This document shows, piece by piece, positions 24,942 through 33,627 of a stretch of 64,000 nucleotides of DNA. Made by a program: the position numbers and the translations under genes. The notes beneath the pieces were generated by a model. That model was given only the letters and a program-made list of their open reading frames with translations, was not told the origin of the DNA and did no database searches. Each line of letters starts with the position of its first letter. The stretch's first letter is position 1. Origin of the DNA: Paenibacillus phoenicis (GTDB taxonomy: Bacteria > Bacillota > Bacilli > Paenibacillales > Paenibacillaceae); NCBI RefSeq assembly GCF_034718895.1, contig NZ_JAYERP010000001.1:1240001-1304000 (forward strand), read 5' to 3'.

Positions 24942-25634
24942 TTGTTTCAAATCATGTTAATCGAAGACGATCCATCCTTATTTCAGGAAATCCGCGAACG
25001 ACTGCAGCAATGGTCTTATGGAGTGCATGGCGTTCGGGATTTCGGCAATGTGCTGGAGGAGCTTACGGCGGTTCGTCCGGACCTGGTTCTGATTGATATC
25101 CAGCTGCCCAAATTTGATGGGTTTCATTGGTGCCGACAAATCCGTGCCCGTTCCAACGTGCCGATCATTTTCTTATCTTCCCGCGACCATCCCGCCGATA
25201 TGGTGATGTCTATGCAGCTAGGGGCGGATGATTTTGTTCAGAAGCCGTTCCATTTCGAAGTGCTGATCGCTAAAATCCAGGCGACGCTTCGCCGGGTCTA
25301 CAATTATAATACCGAACGCGTTGAGCTGCGGACGTGGCGCGGAGCGACTATCGAATATGGGCGCAACACCGTCACGGCAGAGCAGGGGACGATCGAGTTA
25401 ACGAAAAACGAGATGCTCATCCTCAAGCTGCTGGTGGAGCAGAAGAATCGCATTGTCAGCCGCGAGGAGCTGATCCGCAGTTTATGGGATAACGAGCATT
25501 TCGTCAGCGACAATACTTTGACGGTCAACGTAAATCGGCTGCGCAAGAAGCTGGAGAACCTCGGGCTGGACGCTTATATCGAGACAAAGGTAGGTCAAGG
25601 ATATATGGCAACCGAAGAGGTTCAGGTGTTATGA
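24942..25634 (+). CDS. bceR: Response regulator, BceR-like (OmpR family)
   Basis: A 230-residue response regulator. The receiver domain carries IEDD at residues 7-10 and the phosphorylation site D52 (VLIDIQLP); the OmpR-type winged helix lies at about 145-225 (ELTKNEMLILKLLVEQKNRI, DNTLTVNVNRLRKKLE). TTG 24942 is chosen because GTGGTGAT lies just upstream and the product then starts MFQIMLIEDD as in BceR; the GTG at 24930 has no RBS. It overlaps the kinase gene by 4 bases. Confidence 0.88.
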   Translation: MFQIMLIEDDPSLFQEIRERLQQWSYGVHGVRDFGNVLEELTAVRPDLVLIDIQLPKFDGFHWCRQIRARSNVPIIFLSSRDHPADMVMSMQLGADDFVQKPFHFEVLIAKIQATLRRVYNYNTERVELRTWRGATIEYGRNTVTAEQGTIELTKNEMLILKLLVEQKNRIVSREELIRSLWDNEHFVSDNTLTVNVNRLRKKLENLGLDAYIETKVGQGYMATEEVQVL

Positions 25635-26638
25635 TCGGAAAATATTTGCGTGAGCGCCTCAGCTGGATCTTGCTCGTCTTCGGCCTGCAGCTCTTGCTCC
25701 TCTTCGTCGCCGCCATCGACCGGACGATTCCGTTTATGCCGATGCTGTATATCGTTTTCTTATCGATCTTGGGATTTGGGGCATTTCTACTGATTCGGTA
25801 TCCGAAGGAAAGCCGGTTTTATCAAAGCCTGGCCGCCTGGGATGACACGTACGATTTGAGCGTGATCGCTGCGCCGGAAAGCCCGCTGGAGGGAATCGTT
25901 ATGGACCGGTTAAGCGAGCAAACGGACAAGTTCCGCAAGGAAACGTCGCAGCTCGTCGCCCAGCTGGAAGAGGAGAAGGACGAGCTGATGGCCTGGATTC
26001 ATGAGGTGAAAACACCGCTCACCGCCATGCGGCTGATGATCGATCGGATGGGCGACGAGCCGCTCAAAGAGCAGCTTCACCTGGAGTGGCTGCGCATCCA
26101 CCTGCTGCTGGACCGCCAGCTGCACCAGAAGCGGATTCCGTTTATCGAGAACGATCTCTACATCGAACAGGTGAAGCTGGAGCCGCTGCTGGTTCAAGAG
26201 ATCCGGGAGCTAAGAGCATGGTGTTTGCAAAAAGGCATCGGCTTTGACGTCCATCTGCCTGTCCAAGAGGTGCTGTCGGATGCAAAATGGCTGGCGTTTA
26301 TCGTTCGGCAACTGCTAACCAATGCGGTGAAATATAGCGAAGCCTCCGATATCTGCGTGGAATCAGGGATTTCGCCGGAAGGACAGGCCTGGCTCAGCGT
26401 CCGCGACAAAGGGCGGGGGATCGATGCCAAGGACCTGCCGCGTATCTTCGAGAAAGGATTTACCTCTACGCGGAACCACGAGGATCATGCGGCTACCGGC
26501 ATGGGATTATACTTGGTGAAAAAAGCGGCGGATTCCCTGTCAATCCGGATCAAGGTCGACTCGAAGCCCGGCGGGGGCACCGCTTTTACGTTGTTTTTCC
26601 CAAGAAGTAATGCATACGTTCATACGCTAGGCATGTGA
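25631..26638 (+). CDS. bceS: Intramembrane-sensing histidine kinase, BceS-like
   Basis: A 335-residue kinase with two membrane helices in the first 60 residues and almost no extracellular loop, the pattern of intramembrane-sensing kinases. The phosphoacceptor is H124 in HEVKTPLTA; the ATPase domain has the N-box LLTNAVKYS, the G1 box VRDKGRGI and G2 GMGLYLVKK. BceS-type kinases sense flux through the adjacent BceAB transporter instead of the drug itself. Overlaps the regulator gene (ATGA). Confidence 0.9.
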   Translation: MIGKYLRERLSWILLVFGLQLLLLFVAAIDRTIPFMPMLYIVFLSILGFGAFLLIRYPKESRFYQSLAAWDDTYDLSVIAAPESPLEGIVMDRLSEQTDKFRKETSQLVAQLEEEKDELMAWIHEVKTPLTAMRLMIDRMGDEPLKEQLHLEWLRIHLLLDRQLHQKRIPFIENDLYIEQVKLEPLLVQEIRELRAWCLQKGIGFDVHLPVQEVLSDAKWLAFIVRQLLTNAVKYSEASDICVESGISPEGQAWLSVRDKGRGIDAKDLPRIFEKGFTSTRNHEDHAATGMGLYLVKKAADSLSIRIKVDSKPGGGTAFTLFFPRSNAYVHTLGM

Positions 26639-26656
26639 CAACATTGTCACATGCCT
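26629..26656 (+). terminator. Perfect inverted repeat AGGCATGTGACA/TGTCACATGCCT
   Basis: Twelve-base perfect stem with ACAT loop that covers the bceS-like stop codon and is followed by GTTTGTTTTGTT. It fits a terminator between the regulatory pair and the transporter genes. A regulator binding site is a less likely alternative. Confidence 0.65.
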
Positions 26657-26736
26657 GTTTGTTTTGTTCGGGAAATCGCAGGAATTGTCCCTCCCGGGTA
26701 AGGTAAGATAAGGGCAGGATAAAGGAGTGATTAATC

Positions 26737-27492
26737 ATGGCTATACTTGAAGCCAGCAAAATTCATAAAAGTTATGGCAACAAATTTAATCGCCAGGAAG
26801 TGTTGAAAGGGATTGACCTGAATGTAGAGAAGGGTGAGTTCGTTAGCATTATGGGGGCGTCCGGCTCCGGCAAGACGACCTTATTAAACGTGCTTTCTTC
26901 GATCGATAAAGTCAGTCTCGGCAGCATTAAAATTGAAGGCAAAGAGTTCACGGGGCTGAAGGAGAAGGAGTTTGCCGAATTCCGCAAATCCCATCTCGGC
27001 TTTATTTTTCAGGAATACAATTTGCTGGATACGTTAACGGTCAAAGAAAACGTGCTGCTGCCGCTCTCGATCAAGAACGTCTCCCGCAAGGAGGCGGACC
27101 TGAAGTTTCAGGAGATCGCCACCGAGCTTGGCATTTACGAAATTAAAGACAAGTATCCCAATGAAATATCGGGGGGACAAAAGCAGCGGACTTCCGCCGC
27201 ACGGGCGTTTATCCACGATCCGAGCATTATTTTTGCCGATGAGCCGACGGGCGCACTGGATTCGAAATCAGCTTCCGATTTGCTAAATAAGCTGAGCGAG
27301 CTCAACCGGAAAATCGCGGCAACGATTATTATGGTCACCCATGATCCGGTGGCGGCAAGCTACACCAGTCGCGTCGTGTTTATCAAGGATGGACAAATTT
27401 ATTCGCAGCTGAATAAAGGCGACGAGTCGCGACAGTCGTTCTTCAACGACATCATCAAAGCGCAGGGCGTATTGGGCGGGGTGCAGGAATGA
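26737..27492 (+). CDS. bceA: ABC transporter ATPase, BceA-like
   Basis: A 251-residue ATPase. Walker A is [11 protein letters not shown] near residue 39, the signature is [14 protein letters not shown] near 144 and Walker B is [13 protein letters not shown] near 164. It powers the FtsX-type permease encoded next. RBS AAAGGAGTG lies before the ATG. The permease gene starts within its stop codon (ATGA overlap). Together they protect against peptide antibiotics that act on cell-wall lipid intermediates, such as bacitracin; the exact peptide is not predictable. Confidence 0.93.
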   Translation: MAILEASKIHKSYGNKFNRQEVLKGIDLNVEKGEFVSIMGASGSGKTTLLNVLSSIDKVSLGSIKIEGKEFTGLKEKEFAEFRKSHLGFIFQEYNLLDTLTVKENVLLPLSIKNVSRKEADLKFQEIATELGIYEIKDKYPNEISGGQKQRTSAARAFIHDPSIIFADEPTGALDSKSASDLLNKLSELNRKIAATIIMVTHDPVAASYTSRVVFIKDGQIYSQLNKGDESRQSFFNDIIKAQGVLGGVQE

Positions 27493-29426
27493 GTCTGACC
27501 CATCTGATTTACCGCAATCTCAAGAAAAATCTAAAAAACTACTACTTGTACGTGTTCGCCTTAATTTTCAGCGTGGCGCTTTACTTCGCATTTGTCACCT
27601 TGCAATATGACCCGGCTTTGGACGAAATAAAGGGGTCCGTAAAAGGGGCCGCCGGATTAAAAGCCGCATCGGTGCTGCTCATCGTAATTGTGACCATCTT
27701 TTTGCTGTATGCTAATACCATCTTTATTAAGCGGCGAAGTAAGGAGATTGGTCTCTTTCAATTAATCGGGTTAACGAAAGGGAAGATCTTTCGTATTCTC
27801 AGCAGCGAAAACCTGATTCTGTATTTCGGCTCTATGCTGATCGGCATCTTCGTTGGATTTTCCTGCTCCCGGCTGCTGCTGATGATCTTGTTCCAGATCA
27901 TTGGACTTGAGGCTGCGGCAACGCTGCGCTTCTCCTCGCAGGCGCTGATACAGACCGTCGAGGTCTTTGTGGCGATCTACCTGCTAATTATGCTGATGAA
28001 CTACACGTTCATCAAACGACAAAGCATTTTGTCGCTGTTCCGAGCGACATCCACTACGGAGAATGTGTATCGTAAAATGCCCTTATCCGAAATTGTCATC
28101 GGCATTCTGGGAATCGGGCTGATCCTTTATGGTTACCGGATTTCGGCGGATCTGTTCAGCGGCGACTACACGGAAATGCGGGAGCTCTTCCTCGCCATGA
28201 TTCGGATCCTAGGTTCGGTGATCGTCGGCACGTACCTGTTCTATAAAGGTTCGGTTAGTTTTATTTTCAATCTGGTTCGTAAGGCGAAAGGGGGATATCT
28301 CTCGTTAAATGAGGTGCTGTCCCTCTCCTCGATCATGTTCCGCATGAAATCTAACGCATTGCTGCTGACCATCATCACGACGGTGTCCGCTTTGGCCATC
28401 GGTTTGTTGTCGCTAAGCTACATTTCTTATTACTCAACGGAAAAAACCGCTCAGCAAACCGTACCCCATCATTTCACTCTGTTAGATTCCAAGGACGTGG
28501 ACGCTTTCGAGCAGGCATTAAAGTCTGCCGGAATCGAGACGCGAGAGACTCAGCGCCAAGTGGTGATCGCCGAAGCTGACCTCTCCAACCTCATTGGATC
28601 TGCGCTAAGCGGGCAGAATAGCCAACTGACGACACTGGCTGTTGTGGATGAACAAGAGGTTGCTGGGATGGATTTGGGTCCCAAAGAAGCGCTGTTGGCT
28701 GGTTCAAGCAATTTGTTGGAGCAGTTCATGGGCTTGCGGTCCAAAGGGGATATGACGATAAAGGGGAACTCGCAGTCCATTCCAGTGACCGTGATCGATA
28801 CGATGAAGGATGCGATTGTATCGATCCATTTTTCCTCGGGTTTGCCGTCGGTCATCCTTGATCATGCCGACTTCGAGCAACTGATGCAGGATATGAATCG
28901 GGAACTTCAGAGTTCCTACCGGGTCTATTATGGGATCGATATTGCGAATCCCGACTCGAAGCAACAAGCGGACCGGATCTATCACGAGTTGGGCTTCGAC
29001 AAGAAACCAGGCGCGTTGTCGCAAATCAGAATCATTATGGAACAAAGAAGCAACATGGGATTGATCATGTTTATCGTTGGTTTCCTGGGATTAACCTTCC
29101 TGATCACTTCAGGCTGTATCCTGTATTTCAAGCAAATGGGCGAAGGGGAAGAAGAGAAGCCAAGTTACACCATCTTACGCAAGCTGGGATTCACGCCGGG
29201 CAACCTGCTCCAGGGCACTCAATACAAGCAGTTGTTTAACTTTGGTATCCCGTTGGTTGTAGGTTTGTCGCATAGTTATTTTGCGGTTCGCTCCGGCTGG
29301 TTCTTGTTCGGGACGGAGCTATGGACCCCGATGATCTTGGTCATGCTGATTTATACCGCGCTGTATTCGATTTTTGGGCTGTTGTCGGTTCTTTACTATA
29401 AACGAGTTATCAAGGAATCGTTATAA
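27489..29426 (+). CDS. bceB: ABC transporter permease, BceB-like
   Basis: A 645-residue permease with the 10-helix BceB arrangement: one N-terminal helix, FtsX-type bundles (about 55-160 and 530-640), and a large extracellular domain (about residues 318-515, from [14 protein letters not shown] on) that recognises the peptide. The charged cytoplasmic segments [20 protein letters not shown] and [12 protein letters not shown] are typical FtsX coupling sites. Completes the Bce four-gene module. Confidence 0.92.
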   Translation: MSLTHLIYRNLKKNLKNYYLYVFALIFSVALYFAFVTLQYDPALDEIKGSVKGAAGLKAASVLLIVIVTIFLLYANTIFIKRRSKEIGLFQLIGLTKGKIFRILSSENLILYFGSMLIGIFVGFSCSRLLLMILFQIIGLEAAATLRFSSQALIQTVEVFVAIYLLIMLMNYTFIKRQSILSLFRATSTTENVYRKMPLSEIVIGILGIGLILYGYRISADLFSGDYTEMRELFLAMIRILGSVIVGTYLFYKGSVSFIFNLVRKAKGGYLSLNEVLSLSSIMFRMKSNALLLTIITTVSALAIGLLSLSYISYYSTEKTAQQTVPHHFTLLDSKDVDAFEQALKSAGIETRETQRQVVIAEADLSNLIGSALSGQNSQLTTLAVVDEQEVAGMDLGPKEALLAGSSNLLEQFMGLRSKGDMTIKGNSQSIPVTVIDTMKDAIVSIHFSSGLPSVILDHADFEQLMQDMNRELQSSYRVYYGIDIANPDSKQQADRIYHELGFDKKPGALSQIRIIMEQRSNMGLIMFIVGFLGLTFLITSGCILYFKQMGEGEEEKPSYTILRKLGFTPGNLLQGTQYKQLFNFGIPLVVGLSHSYFAVRSGWFLFGTELWTPMILVMLIYTALYSIFGLLSVLYYKRVIKESL

Positions 29427-29445
29427 TACAGGGAGCACTTAAGCA

Positions 29446-29490
29446 AAAACAAGGCAGGAACTCCTCATTGGAGGATTCCCGCCTTGTTTT
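29446..29490. terminator. Bidirectional terminator
   Basis: AAAACAAGGC and GCCTTGTTTT enclose a second stem (GGAACTCCTC/GAGGATTCCC), giving T-runs on both strands for the converging genes. Confidence 0.85.
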
Positions 29491-29496
29491 ATGTGG

Positions 29497-31551
29497 TTAA
29501 GGTTTCTTTGGAAGGCTGTAAGCTTCCCGAATCAGCGCAAAATAGGTATCGGCTAACACAACTTCAAATTCCGGTCCCAGCGCTTGTGTGATCGCGACAA
29601 CGTCCGATGGTCTCATGCTCCAAGCGTTGACCCCTACGGAAACAAACATCGGCGAGTTCCCGTCCCAAGAAGCCTTCGCATCATTCAAAATGTTGATACC
29701 ATCTCTGACCGTGGTCGTGCCTTTGAAATAAGAAACGGGTAAATTGCCGTTGACGATTTCTACGTAATTTTGGCTCCCGCCACCAAGGAACAGGCCTGGT
29801 ACTTTCAAGTATTTCACATAGGCTTCTGCTTTGGAACCGGTGAGAGGAACGTCACGGGCGTCTTGACGGTTGATTACAAAAGGATACGACATGCCGGATT
29901 TCTTCAAATACGGGTAGGAATCCTTCATGAATTGGGCAAAGCTCTCCTCCGGCCAAACCTGCGGACTGAAATACCCGGCTCCTGAAGGTCCGGCTACCAG
30001 CAGGTCATTTTTCGTAGCGGTGGACTGGTAATAGTCTAAGATCGCAGGGGCCGCATCAACGAGGAGCGGGCTAGCCGACCAGTTCATGGGTACTTGGCCG
30101 CGGGCAGGATCATCCCAAAGATTGCGCATATGATTTTGATCGTACTGCAGGTTATCGCCCTCACCAAACGTGAAGGTCACGTAGATCTTGTTGTTCAACT
30201 TCGGAGTTACCGGCTTGTTCGGCTTGGCCGGCTTCGCTTTCGTCCCCGCCATGACCGTCATATTATGGAACCAGTCGGAAGGCAGGACGTAAACACCATA
30301 ACTAGAGGTCAGGTCAACCCCAGCGATTTCGCCTTCCACATCATTATCAAACCAACCCAAATACGGTGTTCCTGGTTCTACATCCGCTAAAATCCGTTCG
30401 AACAACGCCCTTTGTTCAGGTACTCCGCTGGAAAGCCAGAACACCATCGCTTTGTTGGCTACCGCGTAATCGCGGAGGTAGCCGAACGGCTCCTTCGTTT
30501 CAGAGGAGAGCGGCTTCACTTTGCTGGCGGAAACTTTAAATTGATTCCACATTTCGACGCTAACGGTTAAATGCTGGGTTCCCGCCGGTGGAATAAATTC
30601 GTAGACGAAATAGTTGCCGTTATCGGCAAACCGGTGGTCCGCACCCGGCAAAAACTTGGAGCCGTGCCGGTCATACAAAAACGGTTCTTCTTCCGGCGTG
30701 CCGGTCTCAAAATGAACAATCTCCTCACCGTCTGCCGATACGCTGATCTCATGAACGGCAGGACCCCAGCCGTCCTGGGTGTAAGCATCCTGGAACCGCA
30801 GGTAGACAGCCTCTCCGCCTAGGAACTCGGTCAAATCCAGTTCATACGTTCTCCGGTTGCTGGCATCACGGATTTGCTCCGGTTCCGTAAGAATTGTCTT
30901 GAATGATGCGAAATTATCCGGAGGGAGCGGGATGGACGTATTCGGACTGAGACCGACCAGCATCCGTTTTGTCGTTTGACTCCATAAATGCTCGTATTGC
31001 CAAGTGTAAGCCTCCATCCGATCTTTGAACTTCCCTTGCAGGTCCTCAACGACACGCAAGCGATAAGGCGCCGCAGTTAGTTCTTGGGCCAGTTCGGGGC
31101 TTGCTACGACAGCGTCCTTCAAACCGGCAAGCGTCGTCGCCACATTAATCGAATCAGGCACGGCCGGATCATAGACGATTACGCCTTTGACCTCCCGGGC
31201 ATACGCCTTGACGATGTCCAGTGGATTTTCGTGAATCCGATAAGGCACCTTAATATCGTTTAACCAAGGATCTTTCTCATTTTGCTGCACGTAAATTCGG
31301 GGTTCCTTGCGGTTGACGATCCCTTGAAGTGTTGTCAGCAGAAGCTCGATGTCCCCTGGCTTGTCGTACACTTGAGCCACATCCAAGCGCTTGGCTTTGG
31401 CGAAGGTAGGGAGCTCCTGATTCTTCGGCCAAACGATGCCGCTCTTCTTGTTTAGTTCCGCTGAAATCGAGCTGTCTGCGGAGGCTCCTAACGGCATGGT
31501 TAACGTACATACTAGTGCTAAACCGAGCGTGATCCATTTGCGCAACATCAT
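29497..31551 (-). CDS. Secreted GxGYxYP-family putative glycoside hydrolase
   Basis: A 684-residue secreted protein with a signal peptide of about 26 residues (MMLRKWITLGLALVCTLTM, cleavage near GASA). The segment GPSGAGYFSPQVWPE near residue 505 matches the motif that names the GxGYxYP domain family, thought to be glycoside hydrolases; the C-terminal YVEIVNGNLPVSYFKGTTT segment and the N-terminal GIVNRKEPRIYV region also fit. A beta-sandwich insertion (about 230-340, LDLTEFLGGEAVYLRFQDA) resembles a carbohydrate-binding module. ATG 31551 follows AGAGAGGTG; an upstream GTG is less likely. Activity is unproven. Confidence 0.75.
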   Translation of the reverse strand: MMLRKWITLGLALVCTLTMPLGASADSSISAELNKKSGIVWPKNQELPTFAKAKRLDVAQVYDKPGDIELLLTTLQGIVNRKEPRIYVQQNEKDPWLNDIKVPYRIHENPLDIVKAYAREVKGVIVYDPAVPDSINVATTLAGLKDAVVASPELAQELTAAPYRLRVVEDLQGKFKDRMEAYTWQYEHLWSQTTKRMLVGLSPNTSIPLPPDNFASFKTILTEPEQIRDASNRRTYELDLTEFLGGEAVYLRFQDAYTQDGWGPAVHEISVSADGEEIVHFETGTPEEEPFLYDRHGSKFLPGADHRFADNGNYFVYEFIPPAGTQHLTVSVEMWNQFKVSASKVKPLSSETKEPFGYLRDYAVANKAMVFWLSSGVPEQRALFERILADVEPGTPYLGWFDNDVEGEIAGVDLTSSYGVYVLPSDWFHNMTVMAGTKAKPAKPNKPVTPKLNNKIYVTFTFGEGDNLQYDQNHMRNLWDDPARGQVPMNWSASPLLVDAAPAILDYYQSTATKNDLLVAGPSGAGYFSPQVWPEESFAQFMKDSYPYLKKSGMSYPFVINRQDARDVPLTGSKAEAYVKYLKVPGLFLGGGSQNYVEIVNGNLPVSYFKGTTTVRDGINILNDAKASWDGNSPMFVSVGVNAWSMRPSDVVAITQALGPEFEVVLADTYFALIREAYSLPKKP

Positions 31552-31617
31552 TTCGACACCTCTCTTCTTAGAATAAGTTGCGAAAGACTTGTCCGATTCG
31601 ATCGTTCGATATACCAC

Positions 31618-31932
31618 CTCCTGATGGTTATGGATGTGATTGGAAAGGTTTATAAGATATATTTAATATATTATATTGTATATTTCAATAGCTTCGACAA
31701 AACTTCACAGGGATCGATTGAAACATATTTATTAACCGATGTCTCGACTTCGTTCTATAGGGGTAACTGTAAACCTAGAGTCAAATTTGCAAAACAAAAG
31801 CGTCGACCGTTAAATATAGCAAATATATCCTATAGATAGCCTAACTTCAGATCGATCGTCTCTCTGTTTGATCGAAATTGCATGAAAATTGTAGCTGCAG
31901 GAGACGCTATTCAGCGAAAAGGGGATATGAGT
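31618..31932. other. Intergenic stretch, AT-rich, no gene seen
   Basis: Divergent region between the GxGYxYP gene and a small gene. The part 31650-31690 is almost pure AT (TATATTTAATATATTATATT) and could hold promoters for either side, but no confident -35/-10 pair or operator was found. Confidence 0.4.
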
Positions 31933-32097
31933 ATGCCAAACCAAAAGCACGAAAACATCGAAACGGATGGGGATCCGCGCACGATCTACGAAGATACGAG
32001 CCCGCATCTCCGGACCGGCTTTATGCCGGAGCAAACGGATGTGACCTCCTTCGAGTCCGAAGAGAGAAATCCGGAGCAAGATCAAACGCGATCCTAA
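31933..32097 (+). CDS. Small acidic hydrophilic protein, 54 aa
   Basis: Unknown short protein, acidic and without hydrophobic segment (MPNQKHENIETDGDPR, then HLRTGFMPEQTDVTSFESEE). GAAAAGGGG lies 8 bases before ATG 31933. It is followed by a terminator, so it is a single-gene unit. Its composition resembles small spore- or stress-associated proteins, but I see no diagnostic motif. Confidence 0.55.
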   Translation: MPNQKHENIETDGDPRTIYEDTSPHLRTGFMPEQTDVTSFESEERNPEQDQTRS

Positions 32098-32098
32098 A

Positions 32099-32136
32099 GG
32101 AAACAGGCTTTCTTTAAAAGGAGGGGGCCTGTTTTG
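32099..32136 (+). terminator. Terminator AAACAGGC/GCCTGTTTT
   Basis: Eight-base stem (32101-32108 with 32127-32134) with an 18-base loop and T-run, just after the small acidic gene. Confidence 0.7.
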
Positions 32137-32254
32137 TCATGGAAAAGAGGATCTGGGCGGGGAGCGGCGGTATCTGCTTGTTCTATTCTCAAATGCTGGA
32201 AATATTGATATACTGGGGGTAATCTGGGCTACTAATTTTGGGGCAGGTGAAATT

Positions 32255-33301
32255 ATGAAACCGATTACAGTCTACGATATCGCCAAAGAAGCTAATGTAT
32301 CCGTTGCTACCGTCTCACGCGTCCTTAACAATACCGCACCTGTAAAAAAGGAGACCCGGGAACGCATCAACGAGCTGATCAACAAATACCAGTTTCAACC
32401 CAATGCGCTGGCTCGAAGCTTGTCGAAGAAGGAAACGGGGATGATCGGCATTATTCTCCCGGATATTACAAATCCGTTTTTTCCAGAAGTGTTGTCCGGG
32501 TTTGATCTGGAAGCGCGCAAGCAGGGGTATACTTACTTTCTGTGCGACACGGTCTCAGCCAGTGTGGACAGCGCGGAGCAATATGTCCGGGAATCGCAAT
32601 ATTTGAATGCGCTCGCAGAGAAGCAGGTGGACGGGATCGTCATGATGGGGGGGCGGGTTGATTTGGCCAAACCTGACATGCAACTGATTGAGGAGGTAGC
32701 CGAGATCGGCAAAAGGCTGCCCGTTCTACTTGTCAACGGTCGACTCCCTAAATCGGGCCTGAATCGAGTGGCCGTAGACGAACGGTATGGAGCGGAGCTG
32801 GCGGCCCAGCATTTGATTGAGCTCGGGCACCGCGACATCGCGATTGTGGGCGGATTCCGTCAGATGTCCAACACGCAGCAGCGGACGAACGCTTTTACGA
32901 AGAAGATGGTTCAGGCGGGCCTTGAAGTGCGCAAGGAGTGGGTGCTGCATGGAGGTTTTTCCGTCGCCAGCGGCATGACGTTTATGAATCAATTGTTGGA
33001 GCTGCCTAAGCGCCCGACGGCGATCTTTTGTCTGAACGATTTAGTTGCGATCGGCGTGTTAAAGGCGGCCGTCAAAGCTGGGCTGCGCGTCCCCGAAGAC
33101 CTCTCGATTATCGGATATGATGATACTCCGTTTGCCTCCTATAGCATTCCGGAGCTGACGACCATTTCACTGCATGCTCATGAGCTCGGCCGAACTGCGG
33201 GGGAAGTGCTGCACCAAATGATCACAAAGTCGAAGGTGAACAAAACGACCTTGCTGAAGCCGGAGCTGGTTATTCGCGAGTCTACTGCGGCTCTTAACTA
33301 G
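32255..33301 (+). CDS. LacI-family transcriptional regulator
   Basis: A 348-residue repressor. The DNA-binding helix-turn-helix is at residues 4-23 (TVYDIAKEANVSVATVSRVL) followed by the hinge helix (NALARSLSKK); the rest is a periplasmic-binding-protein-like sugar sensor with GIILPDITNPFF and the C-terminal SIIGYDDTPFASYSIPELTT. A possible promoter TTCTCA-N17-TATACT lies 20-50 bases upstream. It is followed in the same direction by a beta-galactosidase operon with two LacI-type operators, its likely target. The effector is probably a galactoside or its breakdown product. Confidence 0.93.
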   Translation: MKPITVYDIAKEANVSVATVSRVLNNTAPVKKETRERINELINKYQFQPNALARSLSKKETGMIGIILPDITNPFFPEVLSGFDLEARKQGYTYFLCDTVSASVDSAEQYVRESQYLNALAEKQVDGIVMMGGRVDLAKPDMQLIEEVAEIGKRLPVLLVNGRLPKSGLNRVAVDERYGAELAAQHLIELGHRDIAIVGGFRQMSNTQQRTNAFTKKMVQAGLEVRKEWVLHGGFSVASGMTFMNQLLELPKRPTAIFCLNDLVAIGVLKAAVKAGLRVPEDLSIIGYDDTPFASYSIPELTTISLHAHELGRTAGEVLHQMITKSKVNKTTLLKPELVIRESTAALN

Positions 33302-33338
33302 CGTTAGGAGCTTCGGACCCGCTTCCGGCAAAAAGGGA

Positions 33339-33368
33339 TTGACAACTTAAATCTGGCTGGGCTAGAAT
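33339..33368 (+). promoter_or_regulatory. Promoter of the beta-galactosidase operon
   Basis: TTGACA (33339-33344) and TAGAAT (33363-33368), 18 bases apart, form the best promoter in the gap. It would give a 5' leader of about 250 bases in which no other gene is seen. Confidence 0.65.
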
Positions 33369-33526
33369 AACTGCAAGAAAGCCCTTACATTTTACTCGCA
33401 GGTAAATTCTTCTTTATTTCACCCTCCACAAACACAACGAAATTTTACTTCTTTCATCAACTCCGAAGAGAAGCATTCATCTGAACAACACTTGGCACAA
33501 CAACTGAACATTTCGTTTGCTCCAAA

Positions 33527-33576
33527 GTGAAACCCGTTTCACTCTAATTTTATTGACCACAATGTAACGGGTTTCA
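33527..33576. promoter_or_regulatory. Two LacI-type operators
   Basis: GTGAAACCCGTTTCAC (33527-33542) is a near-perfect palindrome, and TGTAACGGGTTTCA (33563-33576) shares the TGxAAC-xx-GTTTCA pattern. Their centres are 35 bases apart, so two repressor dimers may bind cooperatively. They overlap a weak TTGACC/TGAAAT promoter-like pair. Confidence 0.7.
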
Positions 33577-33627
33577 TGAAATGGGATTCATTAAAGTTTA
33601 ATAATACAGACGTTAGGAGTGGTCGCT

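Noticed and set aside
26629-26656. BceR binding site
   Set aside because: The inverted repeat covers the stop codon, has a 4-base loop and a T-rich tail, so a terminator explains it better.
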